Shown here piece after piece: positions 42,260 to 55,800 of a stretch of DNA of 64,000 bases. Origin of the DNA: Streptomyces sp. SN-593 (GTDB taxonomy: Bacteria > Actinomycetota > Actinomycetes > Streptomycetales > Streptomycetaceae); NCBI RefSeq assembly GCF_016756395.1, contig NZ_AP018365.1, positions 8,125,501 through 8,189,500 of the forward strand. Reading direction: 5' to 3'. The notes under the pieces were generated by a model that was not told the origin of the DNA, searched no databases, and worked only from the letters and a program-made list of their open reading frames with translations. Position numbers and translations under genes: made by a program. Position 1 is the stretch's first letter, and every line of letters begins with the position of its first letter.

Positions 42260-45200
42260 CTACCGGCCGCCCACCGGGGGCAAGATCGTTCGCGGGGCGG
42301 GGAGGTAGCCCGACCGGTGGCCGTGTTCCAGGTAGCGCACCAGGACCTCGTCGGTCAGCGGCGGCAACTCGACCCCGAGCGCGGCCAGTGCGCGCGCGGT
42401 GCGGGTGGAGTCGAAGCTCCGCGGGTCCCCGGCCTCGTGCCGGGCGCGGTCCTCGTCCTCCCCGAGGAAGAGCTGGGCGGCGTTGTCGGCCTGGGCCGCG
42501 ACCCGGGCCCGCCACTCGGCCAACGGCAGCCGCCGTACCCGGTGGCCGAGGCGGGTGGCCACCTCGAACACCCGGTCCAGCCGGGGCGCCCGGGGGTTGG
42601 TGAGGTGGTACGTCCCCTCGCCGACCGGTCCTGCCGCCACCGCGACGGCAGTGACCGCCGCGCTCACGTAGTCGACCGGTACCCAGTCCGTGGAGCCGTA
42701 GGGCAGGTCCGGCACCGACTCCGCCTGGAGACATCCCTTGATGAGCTGCCAGAGCAGGTCGCGGTCCTGGCAGGCGCCGGTCGCGGTGCTCCCACTGATC
42801 CGTCCGGGCCGGTGCACGGCCACCGGGAGCCCGCGGTCGCGGGCCGACGCCACCAACTGCTCGGCCACCCACTTCGTCTGCGCGTACCCGCCGTTCAGGG
42901 ACTCCACGGGACCGGTCGGCGTCGACTCGGTGATCACGGAGGGGGCCGTGTCCGGCGCGGCCGGGAAGACGCTCGTGGTCGACACGTAGTGCAGCCCCGG
43001 CGACGCCGAGTCGGCGAGCAGGCGCAGCAACTCCTCGGTGCCGGCCACGTTGGGGGCGCGCAAATCGCGGTAGCCCGCCGCGAAGTTCACGCGCGCGCCG
43101 TTGTGGAGCACCGGGCCGAGGCGCGCCGCCAGGGCCGCCCGTTCGTCCCCGGGCAGGCCCAGCCCGGGGGCGGCCAGGTCGCCGGGCACGGCGTGGACCA
43201 GCCGGGCGTAGTGCGGACGCCACAGGCCGTACCGCTCCAGGTTGGCGCGGACCCTGCCGGCCGCCTGGTCCGCGCCGGCGGCCCGGACCAGGCAGTCGAC
43301 CGGGCCGCCGGTGGCCTCCAGCAGGTCACGCAGCAGGAAGGCACCGAGGAAGCCCGACGCGCCGGTCAGCAGCGGTCGCGGGGACGGCCGCCGGCTGCGG
43401 GCGGGCGCGGGGACCGGCGCGGGGCGGGCGGCGGCGGTGATGTCCGCGGCCAGCCGCACCTCTGCGGTCGGGTCCCACGGCGCCGCCTCGGCGTCGGACG
43501 CGTTCGGGCCGGGCGCGTCGGCGCCCGCGGTCCCCGAGCCGTCCGCCTCGTCCAGCAGGCGGCCGACGCCCTCGACGGTGGGCGCGGCGAAGAGCTGACG
43601 CAGCGACAGCCGCCGCCCGCACCGCTCCTCGATCCGCTGGGCCAGCGTCACGGCGAGCAGGGAGTGGCCGCCCAGGGCGAAGAAGTCGTCGCCGAGGCCG
43701 ACCTCGGCCACGCCGAGCGTCTGCGCGAAGGCGGCGGCCACCGCGCGTTCGCGTTCCGTGCGGGGCGCACGGCCGGCGACGGGCACACTCCGCCCGGGGG
43801 CGGGCAGCGCCTTCCGGTCGACCTTGCCGTTCGGTGTCAGGGGCAGGGTGTCCAGCCGTACGACGGCGGACGGGACCATGTGGCCGGGCAGGACGGTCGC
43901 CAGGTGCGCGCGCACGTCCGCCTCGTCCGGCGGGGCGCAGCCTTCCGCGGCCACGGTGTAGGCGACCAGCCGCCGGTCGCCGGGAGCGTCCTCGCGGACC
44001 ACCGCACAGGCCGCGGCGATGCCGTCCAGTGCGGTGAGGGCGGCCTCCACCTCGCCCGGCTCGATGCGGAAACCGCGCAGCTTCACCTGGTCGTCGACGC
44101 GGCCGACGTAGACGAGGCCGTCCTGCCGGGTCCAGCGGACCAGGTCGCCGGTGCGGTACATCCGGGTGCCGGCCGGGCCGAACGGGTCCGGCACGAACCG
44201 GGTCGCGGTCAGCGCCGGGCGCCCCAGGTAGCCGCGGGCCACGCCGGCCCCGGCGACGTACAACTCGCCGGTCACGCCGTGCGGCGCGGGCGCGAGCCGG
44301 TGGTCCAGGACGTGCACCCGGGTGCCGTCGACCGGCAGGCCGATCGGCACCGTGCGGCCCGGGGCCCGGGGGCCGTCCGGCACGAGGGCACCGCTCATCG
44401 TGGCGCAGACCGTGGTCTCGGTGGGCCCGTAGGCGTTGACCAGCACCCGGTCCCGGGCCCAGGAGCGGGCCAGGGCCGGCGGGCACGCCTCGCCGGCGAG
44501 GACGACGGTGGTCGCGGCGGGCAGCGACCCGGCCGGCATCACCGCCAGCGCGGCGGGCGGCAGGGTCAGGTGGGTGACGCCGCGGGCGCGGACCAGCGCC
44601 GCGAGCGCGGAACCCGGCAGCAGCGCGTCCCGTTCGGCGACCTCCACGCACGCGCCGTTGAGCAGGCCCATGCACAGCTCCCAGAACGCGGCGTCGAAGC
44701 TCACCGAGGCGAACTGGAGCACCCGGCTGTCCGGGCGCACGCGCAACCGGTCGCGCTGTGTCGCCGCCATCGCGCCCACGCCCCGGTGGGTGACGACGAC
44801 GCCCTTGGGCCGCCCGGTGGAGCCCGAGGTGTAGATGACGTACGCGGGGTGCTCCGGCCGCGGCGCCGTGCCGGGGCCGGGCGGGTCGACCGGTCCCGGC
44901 GCCGCCGCGAAGTCGGCGGCGTACAGGTGCGGCAGGTCGGTGCCGGGCAGCGCGCCGCGCACCTCGGCTGTGGTGAGCAGCAGCCGCGGGCGGGCGTCCT
45001 GGAGCATGTACGCCAGCCGGTCGGCCGGGTAGGCGGGGTCCAGCGGCAGGTACGCCGCCCCCGCCTTGAGCACGCCCATCAGCGCCACGACGAGCGTGTG
45101 GTCGCGGGGGAGGGCGACGGCCACCCGGTCCTCCGGCCCCACTCCGAGCGCGGCCAGCCGCCGCGCCAACGTGCCCGCGCGGGCGTCGAGTTCCCGGTAG

Positions 45201-48200
45201 GTGAGGGTGGTGCGGGCGTCACGGACCGCGGGTGCGTCCGGGGAACGCCGCACCCATCCGGCGAACAGCTCGGGCACGCTCCGCGCGGGGACCCGTTCGG
45301 CCGGACCGGTCCCGAGCACGGCGAGGCGGTCGCGCTCGGCCGGGGGCAGCGCCGTGTACGCGTGCAGCGGGCGGCCCGGGTCGGCGGTGACGTCGTCCAG
45401 CAGCAGGACCAGGCGCTCGGCGAGCGCACGGACGGTGGCCTCGTCGAACAACTCCGTGGCGTAGTCGACGACACCCCGCAGACCGGCCGGTTCCCCGGCC
45501 TCGTCGCGCGTCTCGGTGAGGGTGAAGGACAGGTCGAACTTGCTCACCGCGGGAGCGGCGGGCAGCCCGGTGACCTTCAGTCCCGGCAGGTCGAGCGGCG
45601 CGGCGGGGGAGTGGTTCTGAAGGACCAGCATGGTCTGGAACAGCGGGTGGTGGTTCTGCGACCGGGCCGGGTTGAGCAGCTCCACCAGGCGCTCGAAGGG
45701 GACGTCCTGGTGGGCGTACGCCGACAGGTCCGTGTCCTTGACCCGCTCCAGCAGTTCGCCGAAGGTGACGTCGCCGCTCAGATCGGTGCGCAGGACCAGG
45801 GTGTTGACGAAGAAGCCGACCAGGTCGGCCGCGGCTTCGTCGGTGCGCCCGGCGACCGCCGTGCCCAGCGGGACGTCGTCGCCCGCGCCGTGCCGCGACA
45901 GCAGCAGCGCCAGCGCGGCCTGCAGCACCATGAAGACGCTGCACCCGCCCTCCCGGGCCAGCCGCGCGATCGCGCGCGCGGTCGACGGCCCGACGGCGAA
46001 GGCGTGCGCGGCGCCGGAGTGCCGCGGCGCCGCCGGCCGGGGCCGGTCCCAGGGCAGTTCGACCAGGTGCGGGAGGTCGCGCAGCGCCTCCCGCCAGTAG
46101 GCGAGCTGACGGCTGACCAGGCTGTCCGGGTCGTCCTCGCCGCCGAGCAGGCGCCGCTGCCACAGCGTGTGGTCGGCGTAGTCCACGGGCAGTTCGGGCC
46201 ACACCGGCGACGCACCGCGCACGCGCGCCCGGTAGGCGGCTGCGAGATCGGCGGCGAGCGGAGCCAGGGACGACCCGTCGGCCGCGATGTGGTGCACCAC
46301 CAGCACGAGTACGTGGGCGTCGTGGCCCAGGCGCAGCAGGGTCGCCCGCAGGGGCAGCTCGTGCTCGATGTCGAGTGACGCGCCCGCGGCGGCCGCGATC
46401 CGCTCCCGCAGCAGGGACTCCTCGACGGCCTCCGCGGTGAGCGGCAGCCGCACCTCGTCCGGAGGGGTGACGTGCTGGCGCGGACCGTCGGCGCCGGCGG
46501 GGAAGGAGGTGCGCAACGCCGCGTGCCGCACCACCACGTCGTGCAGCGCCCGACGCAGCGCTCCGGTGTCCAGCGGGCCGTCCAGGCGTACCGCGAAGGG
46601 GATGTTGTAGGTGGCGGACGGACCGTCCATGCGGTGCAGGAACCACAACCGCCGCTGCGCGTAGGACAGGGGCAGCACCGGCGGGCGCTCCTGCCGCACG
46701 AGCGGGAGCCGCGGCGGTCGCGCCGCGGCCTGGAGAGCGGCGGCGAGCCCGGCGACGGTGGGGTGCTCGAACAGCGCGCGGATCTCGGTCTCGGTGCCCA
46801 GCCCGGTCCGGATCCGGCCGACCAGCCGGGTGGCGAGCAGGGAGTGGCCCCCGAGCGCGAAGAAATCGTCGTCGACGCCGACCCGCGGCACGCCCAGCAC
46901 GTCGGCGAACAGGCCGCACAGGATCTCCTCGTGGGCGCCGCGTGGCGGCCGCCCGGACCCGGGGGCGGACCGCTCGGGCGCCGGGAGCGCCGCGCGGTCG
47001 AGTTTGCCGTTGGGCGTCAGCGGCAGCGCGTCCAGCGGCAGGACGCAGGACGGCACCATGTACGCGGGCAACCGCCGGCCCAGGTGCGCGGTCAGCGCGT
47101 CCGGGTCCGCGGACACGCCGGCGGCCGGCACGACGTAGGCGGTCAGCCGGGGGTCTCCCGGCCGGTCCTCGCGGACCATGACGCACGCCGCCCGCACCGA
47201 CGGGTGGGCCCGCAGCACCGCCTCGACCTCGCCCGGCTCGATGCGGTGGCCGCGCAGCTTGACCTGCTGGTCGGCCCTGGCCACGTACGCCAGGTCGCCG
47301 TCCGCGGTCCAGCGGACCAGGTCGCCGGTGCGGTACATCCGCGCGCCCGCGGGCCCGAACGGGTCGGCCGCGAACCGCGTCGCGGTCAGCCCGGGCCGCC
47401 CCAGGTAGCCGCGGGCCACACCGGGACCCGCCAGGTACAACTCGCCCTCGGCGCCCTGGGGTACCGGGCGCAGCATCGCGTCGAGGACGTACGCCCGCGT
47501 GCCGTCCAGCGGGCGGCCGATGGGCGGCACGCCCTCCGTGTCGGCGGGGCGGACCCGGCGCAGTGTGGCGAACGTGGTCGTCTCGGTGGGGCCGTAGGCG
47601 TTGTGGAAGACGGTGCGCGGGTGGGCGGCGGCGAGGTGGCCGAGCACGCCGGGGGCCGCCGCCTCGCCGCCGCTGGCCACCAGGCGCAGCAGGCCGAACA
47701 CGTCGGGGTCGGCCTCGGCGATCAGGTTGAGGAGCGCGGTCGTCACGAACGCCGCCGTCACGCCGTGCCGGGCCACCAGATCCCGGAGGACCGCCGGTTC
47801 CAGGGTGCCGGGTGGGGCGACGACGACGCGGCCGCCGTGCAGCAGGGGGGTCCAGATCTCGAAGGTGGAGGCGTCGAAGACGTAGGCGGAGTGCATCAGG
47901 ACGGCGTCGGCGGCGCCGTTCCAGGCGGAGTCCGCGGCGAGGGCGGCGATGTCGGCGTGGGTGACCGCGACGGCCTTGGGCAGGCCGGTGGAGCCGGAGG
48001 TGAACATCACGTAGGCGAGCCGTGCGCCGCCCGCGGCGGGCGGCAGCGCGCCCGCAGTGGGCGGAGCCCCGGCGGTCACCCGGCCGGCGGCGTCGACCGT
48101 CACCACCGGGACACCGGCACCGAGCCCGCGTACCCAGGGATGCGCGCCGCGCGCTTCGTCCACGACCAGGGCCCGCACGCCCGCCGCCCGCGCGACGTGC

Positions 48201-49867
48201 TCCAGCCGGTCCTGCGGCCACTCCGGGTCGAGCGGCACGTAGGCCCCGCCGGCCCGCAGGGCCGCGAGGGAGGCGGTGACCGTGGCCGCCGACCGGCCCA
48301 GGAGCACCCCCACACCGTCCTCGGGCCGCAGCCCCCCGCCCGTGAGGGCGCCGGCCACCTCGTCGGCGGCACGGACGAGTTGGCGGTAGGTGAGCTCTTC
48401 TCCCGGGCCGGACACCGCCACCGCCCCGGGGTGTTCCCGGGCCCGCCGTGCGACGGCCTCGCCGATGTCCGCCGTGCACACGCCCGGCGGCAGCAGCGCG
48501 CCGCGCCCCCGGGCCAGCAGGGCGTCGCGCTCGGCGTCCAGGAGGAGGGGGAGGGCGACGACGGGTGCGTCGAGGTCGGCGGCCATCGCGGTGAGCAGGC
48601 GCTCCATCCGGGTGCGGGCGTCGGCGACGGCGCCGCCGTCCAGGACGGACGCCCGGTGGCCGAAGGTGACGCGCAGCCTGTCACCGGGGGCGATGGTGAG
48701 GGTGAGCGGGTAGTGCGCCGCGTCGGTGCCGTCGAAGCCGACCACGGCGAGACCGGGCAGGCCCTGCCGGGCGGACCTCAGGGCCTCGGCGTCCATCGGG
48801 TAGTTCTCGAAGACCGCGAGCGTGTCGAACAGCTCGTCGAGTCCGGTGGCCCCGCGGATGTCGGTGAGCCCCACGTGCTGGCTGCCGATCAGGCCGGCCT
48901 GCTCCTCCTGGAACCGGGTCAGCAACTGCGCCACGGTGTGGCCGGGGCGGATCCGCAGCCGTACCGGGAGGGTGTTGATGAACAGGCCCACCATCGACTC
49001 GACGCCCGGGACCTCCGGCGGGCGGCCCGAGACCGTGGTGCCGAACAGCACGTCGGAGCGCCCCGTCAGGTGACCGAGCAGCAGCCCCCAGGCGCCCTGC
49101 ACCAGCGTGTTGAGAGTGAGTGAGTGGGCACGCGCGGAGCTCCGCAGCCTGGCCGTCGTCGCCTCGTCCAGCTCCAGGACGAGGGTGTCGGGCAACTCGC
49201 CCGCCCGGCCGGCCACCGGTGCGCGCCCGGCCAGGAGCGTCGGTGACCCGACGCCGTCCAGCGCGGACCGCCAGACGTCCAGAGCGGCGGCCCTGTCCTG
49301 CCCGGCCAGCCAGGCGAGGTAGGTGCGGAACGGGGTGACGCGCGGCAGCGCGGCGTCGTCGCCGTGGCGCGCGTACAGCTCGAACAGCTCGCGCACCAGC
49401 AGCGGCATCGACCAGCCGTCGAGCAGGATGTGATGGCTGGTCATGACCAGCCGCAGGTGGCGCGGGCCGGTGCGCACGAGCGTGAACCGCACCAGGGGCG
49501 GCGTGGCCAGGTCGAACCTGCGGGCCCGGTCCTCGGTGAGGAACGCGTCCAGCCGCGCCTGGACGGTGCCCGCGTCGTCCGCGGCGGTCAGGTCGCGCAC
49601 CTCCAGCGGCACGGGCACCTCGGCGGCGATCGCCTGCACCGGCTCGTCGAGGTCCTCGTGCAGGAACCCGGCGCGCAGGTTGGCGTGCCGCCGCAGCAGC
49701 GCCGCGACGGCCGCGTGCAGCGCGCCGGGGTCGACCTCGCCCTCCAGGGTGAAGACGAACTGCGAGGTGTACACGTCCACCGCGCTCGCGTCGTACAGCG
49801 CGTGGAAGAGCATCCCCGCCTGAGTCGGCGTCAGGGGAAGCACGTCCTCCAGACGGAACCCGGTCAC
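42260..49867 (-). CDS. NRPS C-A-PCP-C-A-PCP-reductase (terminal)
   Basis: 2535 aa. C (HHILLDGWS near 146, right after an upstream E domain, so expected to take a D-residue donor). A (FDASTFEIW near 662; pocket about D-A-F-F-V-S-A-T-F, Val/Ile-like). PCP near 1007. C (HHIAADGSS near 1192). A (FDAAFWE near 1723; pocket D-A-W-T-V-A-A-V-C, the Phe pattern). PCP near 2065. Thioester reductase with TGASGFLG near 2166 and the Y/K pair in GYAQTKW near 2326. The GTG start overlaps the upstream NRPS stop (GTGA); GTG 49882 is an alternative. Reductive release should give a C-terminal phenylalaninal, or phenylalaninol after a second reduction. Confidence 0.93.
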   Translation of the reverse strand: MTGFRLEDVLPLTPTQAGMLFHALYDASAVDVYTSQFVFTLEGEVDPGALHAAVAALLRRHANLRAGFLHEDLDEPVQAIAAEVPVPLEVRDLTAADDAGTVQARLDAFLTEDRARRFDLATPPLVRFTLVRTGPRHLRLVMTSHHILLDGWSMPLLVRELFELYARHGDDAALPRVTPFRTYLAWLAGQDRAAALDVWRSALDGVGSPTLLAGRAPVAGRAGELPDTLVLELDEATTARLRSSARAHSLTLNTLVQGAWGLLLGHLTGRSDVLFGTTVSGRPPEVPGVESMVGLFINTLPVRLRIRPGHTVAQLLTRFQEEQAGLIGSQHVGLTDIRGATGLDELFDTLAVFENYPMDAEALRSARQGLPGLAVVGFDGTDAAHYPLTLTIAPGDRLRVTFGHRASVLDGGAVADARTRMERLLTAMAADLDAPVVALPLLLDAERDALLARGRGALLPPGVCTADIGEAVARRAREHPGAVAVSGPGEELTYRQLVRAADEVAGALTGGGLRPEDGVGVLLGRSAATVTASLAALRAGGAYVPLDPEWPQDRLEHVARAAGVRALVVDEARGAHPWVRGLGAGVPVVTVDAAGRVTAGAPPTAGALPPAAGGARLAYVMFTSGSTGLPKAVAVTHADIAALAADSAWNGAADAVLMHSAYVFDASTFEIWTPLLHGGRVVVAPPGTLEPAVLRDLVARHGVTAAFVTTALLNLIAEADPDVFGLLRLVASGGEAAAPGVLGHLAAAHPRTVFHNAYGPTETTTFATLRRVRPADTEGVPPIGRPLDGTRAYVLDAMLRPVPQGAEGELYLAGPGVARGYLGRPGLTATRFAADPFGPAGARMYRTGDLVRWTADGDLAYVARADQQVKLRGHRIEPGEVEAVLRAHPSVRAACVMVREDRPGDPRLTAYVVPAAGVSADPDALTAHLGRRLPAYMVPSCVLPLDALPLTPNGKLDRAALPAPERSAPGSGRPPRGAHEEILCGLFADVLGVPRVGVDDDFFALGGHSLLATRLVGRIRTGLGTETEIRALFEHPTVAGLAAALQAAARPPRLPLVRQERPPVLPLSYAQRRLWFLHRMDGPSATYNIPFAVRLDGPLDTGALRRALHDVVVRHAALRTSFPAGADGPRQHVTPPDEVRLPLTAEAVEESLLRERIAAAAGASLDIEHELPLRATLLRLGHDAHVLVLVVHHIAADGSSLAPLAADLAAAYRARVRGASPVWPELPVDYADHTLWQRRLLGGEDDPDSLVSRQLAYWREALRDLPHLVELPWDRPRPAAPRHSGAAHAFAVGPSTARAIARLAREGGCSVFMVLQAALALLLSRHGAGDDVPLGTAVAGRTDEAAADLVGFFVNTLVLRTDLSGDVTFGELLERVKDTDLSAYAHQDVPFERLVELLNPARSQNHHPLFQTMLVLQNHSPAAPLDLPGLKVTGLPAAPAVSKFDLSFTLTETRDEAGEPAGLRGVVDYATELFDEATVRALAERLVLLLDDVTADPGRPLHAYTALPPAERDRLAVLGTGPAERVPARSVPELFAGWVRRSPDAPAVRDARTTLTYRELDARAGTLARRLAALGVGPEDRVAVALPRDHTLVVALMGVLKAGAAYLPLDPAYPADRLAYMLQDARPRLLLTTAEVRGALPGTDLPHLYAADFAAAPGPVDPPGPGTAPRPEHPAYVIYTSGSTGRPKGVVVTHRGVGAMAATQRDRLRVRPDSRVLQFASVSFDAAFWELCMGLLNGACVEVAERDALLPGSALAALVRARGVTHLTLPPAALAVMPAGSLPAATTVVLAGEACPPALARSWARDRVLVNAYGPTETTVCATMSGALVPDGPRAPGRTVPIGLPVDGTRVHVLDHRLAPAPHGVTGELYVAGAGVARGYLGRPALTATRFVPDPFGPAGTRMYRTGDLVRWTRQDGLVYVGRVDDQVKLRGFRIEPGEVEAALTALDGIAAACAVVREDAPGDRRLVAYTVAAEGCAPPDEADVRAHLATVLPGHMVPSAVVRLDTLPLTPNGKVDRKALPAPGRSVPVAGRAPRTERERAVAAAFAQTLGVAEVGLGDDFFALGGHSLLAVTLAQRIEERCGRRLSLRQLFAAPTVEGVGRLLDEADGSGTAGADAPGPNASDAEAAPWDPTAEVRLAADITAAARPAPVPAPARSRRPSPRPLLTGASGFLGAFLLRDLLEATGGPVDCLVRAAGADQAAGRVRANLERYGLWRPHYARLVHAVPGDLAAPGLGLPGDERAALAARLGPVLHNGARVNFAAGYRDLRAPNVAGTEELLRLLADSASPGLHYVSTTSVFPAAPDTAPSVITESTPTGPVESLNGGYAQTKWVAEQLVASARDRGLPVAVHRPGRISGSTATGACQDRDLLWQLIKGCLQAESVPDLPYGSTDWVPVDYVSAAVTAVAVAAGPVGEGTYHLTNPRAPRLDRVFEVATRLGHRVRRLPLAEWRARVAAQADNAAQLFLGEDEDRARHEAGDPRSFDSTRTARALAALGVELPPLTDEVLVRYLEHGHRSGYLPAPRTILPPVGGR
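47814..47913. repeat. 100-bp exact repeat, copy A (in the A domain of the terminal NRPS)
   Basis: Identical to 55769-55868. It encodes the A-domain core around [16 protein letters not shown] in two different modules. Confidence 0.9.
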
Positions 49868-52800
49868 TTGCGTCCACCCCACTTGTTCTGCAGTCGGTCG
49901 AGTTGCCCCTGGTCGAGGGAGACCAGGGGCAGGTCGGACGGCGTCCAGCCGCCGGCCTCGGGACGGTCCGCCAGTTCGGCGACGGCCCGCAGGGCGCGGG
50001 TGTGGAGCGCGGACAACTCCTCCACGTCCTGCTCCGCGAGCAGGGCGCCGGCCCAGGTCCAGCGGGTCACCAGGCAGGGGCCGTCCGGCAGGTCCTCGGT
50101 GTGCGCGTTGACGTCGAGGACGTGGTGCGCGGGCATGCCCGGGTCCTGGCCGCGCGGGCCGCCGCCGTCGAGCACCGGCTGCCAGTCGGCCGCCGGACCG
50201 CCGCCGGCCGAGGGCGCGGAGTACCGCCCCAGGTAGTTGAAGCCGATCTGCGGCTGCCGGAAGGCGGCGAGCCGGACCCGGGCCGCGGGGTCGAGGTGGC
50301 GCAGCACGCCGTAGCCCAGGCCGTGGTCCGGAATCGCCCTCAGCTGCTCCTTGACGCGCTTGAGGGCGCGCTCGGCCAGTGCCGCGCCGAAGGGCCGCGG
50401 GCCGTGCGGATCGACCGGTCCGGGGTGCAGCCGCACCGGATACAGGCTGGTGAACCAGCCGACCGTCCGGGACAGGTCGACGTCGTCGGTGAGGGGTTCA
50501 CGGCCGTGGCTCTCCAGGTGCAGCAGCACGCCCGCGCCGTCCCGGGCGGAGACCTCCCCCCTGCCGGCCCGCCAGGCGGTCACGGCCAGGGCGAGGGCCG
50601 TCAGCAGCACGTCGTCCACTCCGGCGTGGAAGGCGGCCGGCACGCGGGTGAGCAGCGGCTCGGTCCACGTGGCGGGCAGCCGCCCGGTCAGCGTGCGGGA
50701 GCGCTCCGCGGTGTCCAGGCCGGGATCGAGGGGCCGGTGCCCGAGCTGCGGGTCGGGCGCGTCCAGGACGCCCTCCCACAGCGGGAGTTCGGCCAGGCGC
50801 CGCGGGCTTCCGGCCTGCGCGCGCAGCAGCCGCGCCCACTGCGGGTAGGAGGTGCCGGTGGGGACGAGGTGCGCGTCCCCACCGGAGCCGTCGTCCTCCT
50901 CCTGGCGCCACGCGGCGGCCAGGTCCTCGGCGATCACCCGCCAGGAGACCGCGTCGACGGCCAGGTGGTGCACCACCAGGAGCAACCGCCCCTGGGTACG
51001 TGGCCCGGTGTCGCACCACACCGCCCGCAGCACGTCGCCGCGTTCGGGCCGCAGCAGGGCACGCGCCCGCTCGCCCTCCTCGGTGACCGCGGCCCGCAGC
51101 CCGGCCTCGTCCAGGCCGGCGGCGTCCACGCGGACCAGCCGGTCCCGGGCCGTCACCGCGCCGGGCGGCAGCACGTCGAGGACCGGCGTGTCCCCGGCGC
51201 CGCGGTCCAGCCGCAGCCGCAGGGTGTCGTGGTGGTCGACCAGCCGCTGGAGGCACGCGGCGAGCGTGTCCCGCGTCGCTCCCGCGGGGGTGCGCAGCAC
51301 CGCCGACTGGTTGTACCCGTCCGTGGGGCCGGGCCGCTCCAGGAACCAGGCCGCGATGGGTGTCGGCGGCATCGGGCCGGTGCTCGGCGCGGACGGCACG
51401 GCGGTGCGTTCCGTCGCGGTGGCCACGGCCGCGATCGCCCCCGGGGTGCGGTGCACGAACACGTCGCGCGGGCCGATCCGCAGCCCCGCCTCGCGGACCC
51501 GGCTGACGAGCTGGATGGACATGATGCTGTCGCCGCCCAGCGCGAAGAAGTCGTCGTCGGCGTGCACGTCGGTGCGGCCCAGGACGGACCCGAAGGCCGC
51601 GCACAGGGCGCGTTCCCGCGCGGTGCGCGGCGCCGCCCCCGGCCGGGCGGCGGGCCGCGGCGGTGCCGGCAGCGCCCGCCGGTCGGTCTTGCCGTTGGGC
51701 AGCAGCGGCAGCGCGTCGAGCGGCACGAACACCGACGGCACCATGTACGGCGGCAGTGCGGACGACAGGTGGGCGCGCAGCGCGGTGTCGGGCGGCGGGT
51801 CGGCGGGCTGCCCGGCGACCGTGTAGGCCACCAGGCGGCGTTCACCCGGCCGGTCCTCGCGGACCACCACGCAGGCGGCGGAGACGCCCTCCAGCGCGGC
51901 GAGCGCCGCCTCGATCTCGCCGGGCTCGATGCGCAGGCCGTTCAGCTTGACCTGGTCGTCCGCCCGGGAGACGTAGCTCAGCAGCCCGTCGGCGGTCCGC
52001 CGGACGAGGTCGCCGGTGCGGTACATCCGCGCGCCGGGCGGCCCGTACGGGTCGGCCACGAAGTGGGCCGCGGTCAGCGCGGGGCGGTGCAGGTAGCCGC
52101 GGGCCAGACCGTCGCCCGCCAGGTACAGCTCGCCGGTCACACCGGGGGGCACGGGGCGCAGGCGCGCGTCGAGCACGTAGGCACGGGTGTTGTCGACGGG
52201 CCGCCCCAGTGGTACGCCCCGCTCGCCGCCGTCCCCGGTGGGCCCGTCCCCGGTCGGCCCGTCTTCGGGAGACCCGGCCGCGGACAGGTCCCGCGTGGAC
52301 AGGTCCCGCGCGGGCGGGAGCCCCGACGCGCACCGGTACGCGGTGGCGTCGACGGTCGCCTCGGTCGGCCCGTACAGGTTGTGCACCCGGGCCCGCCAGG
52401 CCCGGGTGACCCGCGCGGCCAGCCGCACCGTCAGCGGCTCGCCGCCGCACAGCACGGCGCGCAGCGCGGGGGGCGGCGCCTCGGCGGCGGTCTCGGCCAG
52501 GACGAGCGACAGGTGCGAGGGCACGAACTGGGCGATCGTCACCCCCGCGGTCCGCATCCGGGCCAGCAGCCCGGCCGGGTCGTGGTTGAGGGCCGGGGGC
52601 ACCGGGCAGGTGGAGCCGCCGTGCAGCAGCGGCAGCCACGTCTCCCACACCGAGGCGTCGAAGCTCGGCGAGGTCCGGGCGAGCACCCGGTCGTCGTCGG
52701 TCAGCGCGAGGTGGCCGGCCATCCACGCCATGTGGTTGGTGAGCGAGGCGTGGGTGACGGCGACCCCCTTCGGGCGGCCGGTGGAGCCGGAGGTGTAGAT

Positions 52801-55800
52801 GACGTACGCCAGGTCCCGCGGATCGGACGGGACCCGCGGGGCGGCGGCGCCGGTGGACCAGCCGGCCCGGTCGGCGAGGTCCAGCACCGGCACCGCCGAA
52901 CCCGCCGGGACGTCCGGTGGCGCACCTCGCGTGACCAGCACCGCGGGCCGGGCGTCGTCGAGCATGTGCGCGATCCGTGCCCGCGGGTACTCCGGGTCGA
53001 CCGGCAGCGCCGCCGCGCCCGCCTTGGCCACCGCGAGCATGGCGACCACCTGGTCGGCGGTGCCGGGCGCGGCCAGCGCGACGAGGTCGCCGCGGCCCAC
53101 ACCCCGGCCGTGCAGATGGTGTGCCAAGTCGTCGGACTCGGCGTCGAGTGCGGCGAAGGTGAGGGTGCGGGCACCGTCCCGCACGGCCACCGCGGCGGGG
53201 GTCCGCGCGCACTGCGCGCGGAAGGCCGCCGGCACGGTGCGCTCCGGCACCGGCCGCCGTGCGCCGCGCGCGGCGCCGCCGAGCGCGGCCTCGTCCGCGG
53301 GGTCCAGCACCGGCACGGCGTGCACCCGTCGCTGCGGATCGGCCGCGAGCACCGCGAGCAGCCGGGTCAGCCGGGCGGCCAGGGCGCGCGCCGTGCTCTC
53401 CTCGAACAGTTCGGTGGAGAACTCCAGCACGCCGTGCAGCCCGTCCGGTTCGCCCGCCGTGTCCCGGGACTCGGTGAAGGTGAACGTCAGGTCGAACTTG
53501 CTGATGCCGGTGTGCACCGGCTGCTCGGAGACCGTGAGGCCGGGCAGGTCCACCGCCGCCGCCTCCTGGTTCTGGAGCGCCAGCATGACCTGGAACAGCG
53601 GGTGCCGGTTCTGCGCCCGGTCCGGGCTCAGGGAGTCCACCACCCGCTCGAACGGCAGGTCCTGGTGCGCGTACGCGGCCAGGTCGAACTCCCGCACCCG
53701 GTCCAGGACGTCGGCGAAGGTCGGGTCGCCGGTCAGATCGGTGCGCAGCACCAGGGTGTTGACGAAGAAGCCGACCAGGTCGTCCAGCGCCTCGTCGGTG
53801 CGCCCGGCCACCGGCGTGCCCAGCGGGATGTCCTCACCGGCCCCGTGCCGGGACAGCAGCACCGCCAGGGCCGCCTGGAGGACCATGAACAGACTGCACC
53901 CGCGGGCCCTCGCCAGAGCGGCCAGCGACCGGTGGGCGGCGGCGTCCACGGCGAAGCCGAAGGCTTCACCGCGGTAGCCGGTGACGACCGGGCGCGGCCG
54001 GTCGTACGGCAGGTCGAGTTCCTGCGGGACACGTGCCAGCGCCGAGCGCCAGAAGGCGAGTTGGCGCGCGGCGAGGCCGGCCGGGTCCCGCTCGTCGCCG
54101 AGCAGGTCGCGCTGCCAGAGGGTGTAGTCGGCGTACTGCACGGGCAGTTCGGTCCAGCCCGGTTCCTCCCCGCCGGTGCGGGCCCGGTACGCCGTGCCCA
54201 TGTCGCGTACCAGCGGCGCGAAGGACCAGCCGTCGCCCGCGATGTGGTGCAGGACCAGCACCAGGACGTGGGAGTGCGGCGACAGCCGCAACAGGGCCGC
54301 CCGCAAAGGGGGTTCGGCGCTCACGTCGAAGCAGTGCGCGACCTCCGCCTCCAGCGCCGCGTCGAGCCGGTCCGGCCGGACGTCGCGCGGCGCGAGGCCG
54401 GGTGCGGCCAGGTCGGGGTCGAGCACCTCCTGGCGCGGCACGCCGCCGGTGTCGGGGAACACGGTGCGCAGGCTCTCGTGCCGCGCCACGACGTCCGCGA
54501 GCGCGCTCCGGAGCGCCGGCGCGTCCAGCGGTCCGTCCAGGCGCAGCACGAGCGGCACGTTGTACGTGGCGCCCGGCCCCTCCAGCCGGCCGAGGAACCA
54601 CAGGCGCCGCTGCGCCGCGGACAGGGGCAGCGGGTCCGGCCGGTCCGCGGCCCGGCCCAGCGGGGCCCGCGCCTGCTCGGCGGTGTCGAGCGCGGCCGCG
54701 AGCCGTGCCGGCGTGGGGTGCTCGAAGACCGTTCTGACCTGGACCTCCACCCCGAGCAGGGTGCGCAGGCCGGCCGCGAGCCGGGTGGCGAGCAGCGAGT
54801 GCCCGCCCAGCGCGAAGAAGTCGTCGTCAGGGCCTGCCGCCCGGACGCCGAGGAGTCCGGCGAACAGGCCGCACACGATCTCCTCGCGGGCGGTGCGGGC
54901 GGTCCGCCCGGCCGCCGGGGCGTGCGCGCGCGGTGCCGGCAGCGCCCGCCGGTCCACCTTGCCGTTGGGCGTCAGCGGCAGCGCGGGGAGCAGCACGAAC
55001 TCCGTCGGCTTCATGTAGGCCGGCAGCGACCGGCCCACCACACGGGCCAGGTCCGCGGGCGCGGGCCGCGCCCCGGCCGCGGGCACCACGTAGGCCACCA
55101 GTCGCGGGTCGCCGGGGACGTCCTCGCGCACCGTGGCGAACGCGTCCGCGACGCCTTCGCTCGCGGCCAGCACGCTCTCGACCTCACCGAGTTCGATGCG
55201 GTGCCCGCGCAGCTTGACCTGGCCGTCGGCGCGGCCCACGTACGCGACCTGGCCGTCCGGCGTCCAGCGGACCAGGTCGCCGGTCCGGTACATCCGCGCG
55301 CCGGCGGGGCCGAACGGGTCGGCCACGAAACGTGTCGCGGTCAGCCCCGGGCGGCCGGTGTAGCCGCGCGCCACGCCGTGCCCGGCGAGGTACAACTCGC
55401 CCACGACGCCCGGCGGGACCGGGCCGAGCCGCTCGTCCAGCACGCGCAGCCGCATGCCGTCCAGGGGGCGCCCGATCGGCGGCGGACCCGAGGGCAGGTC
55501 CGCCGCCACCGGAAGGCGGGTGGCGAAGGTGGTGGTCTCGGTGGGGCCGTACACGTGCAGGACCCGTAGTCCCGGCACCGTGCCCGCGATCCGCTGCATG
55601 GCGTCCGGGGACGCGAGTTCCCCGCCGGCGCACAGCAGGCGCAGCCCGCTGAAGACGCCCGGGTCGGTCTCCGCGAGGACGTTGAACAGGGCGGTGGTGA
55701 GGAAGACTGCGGTCACCCCGTGCTCGCCCAGGACGTCGCCGAGCACGCTGGGCTCCAGGGCGCCGGGCGGGGCGACGACGACGCGGCCGCCGTGCAGCAG

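Noticed and set aside
42110-46378. 1422-residue plus-strand reading frame (and others of 300-2500 residues at 49.9-55.6 and 55.7-63.2 kb)
   Set aside because: They lie antisense to clear NRPS domains, are rich in Arg/Gly/Val with no domains, and arise from strong GC codon bias.
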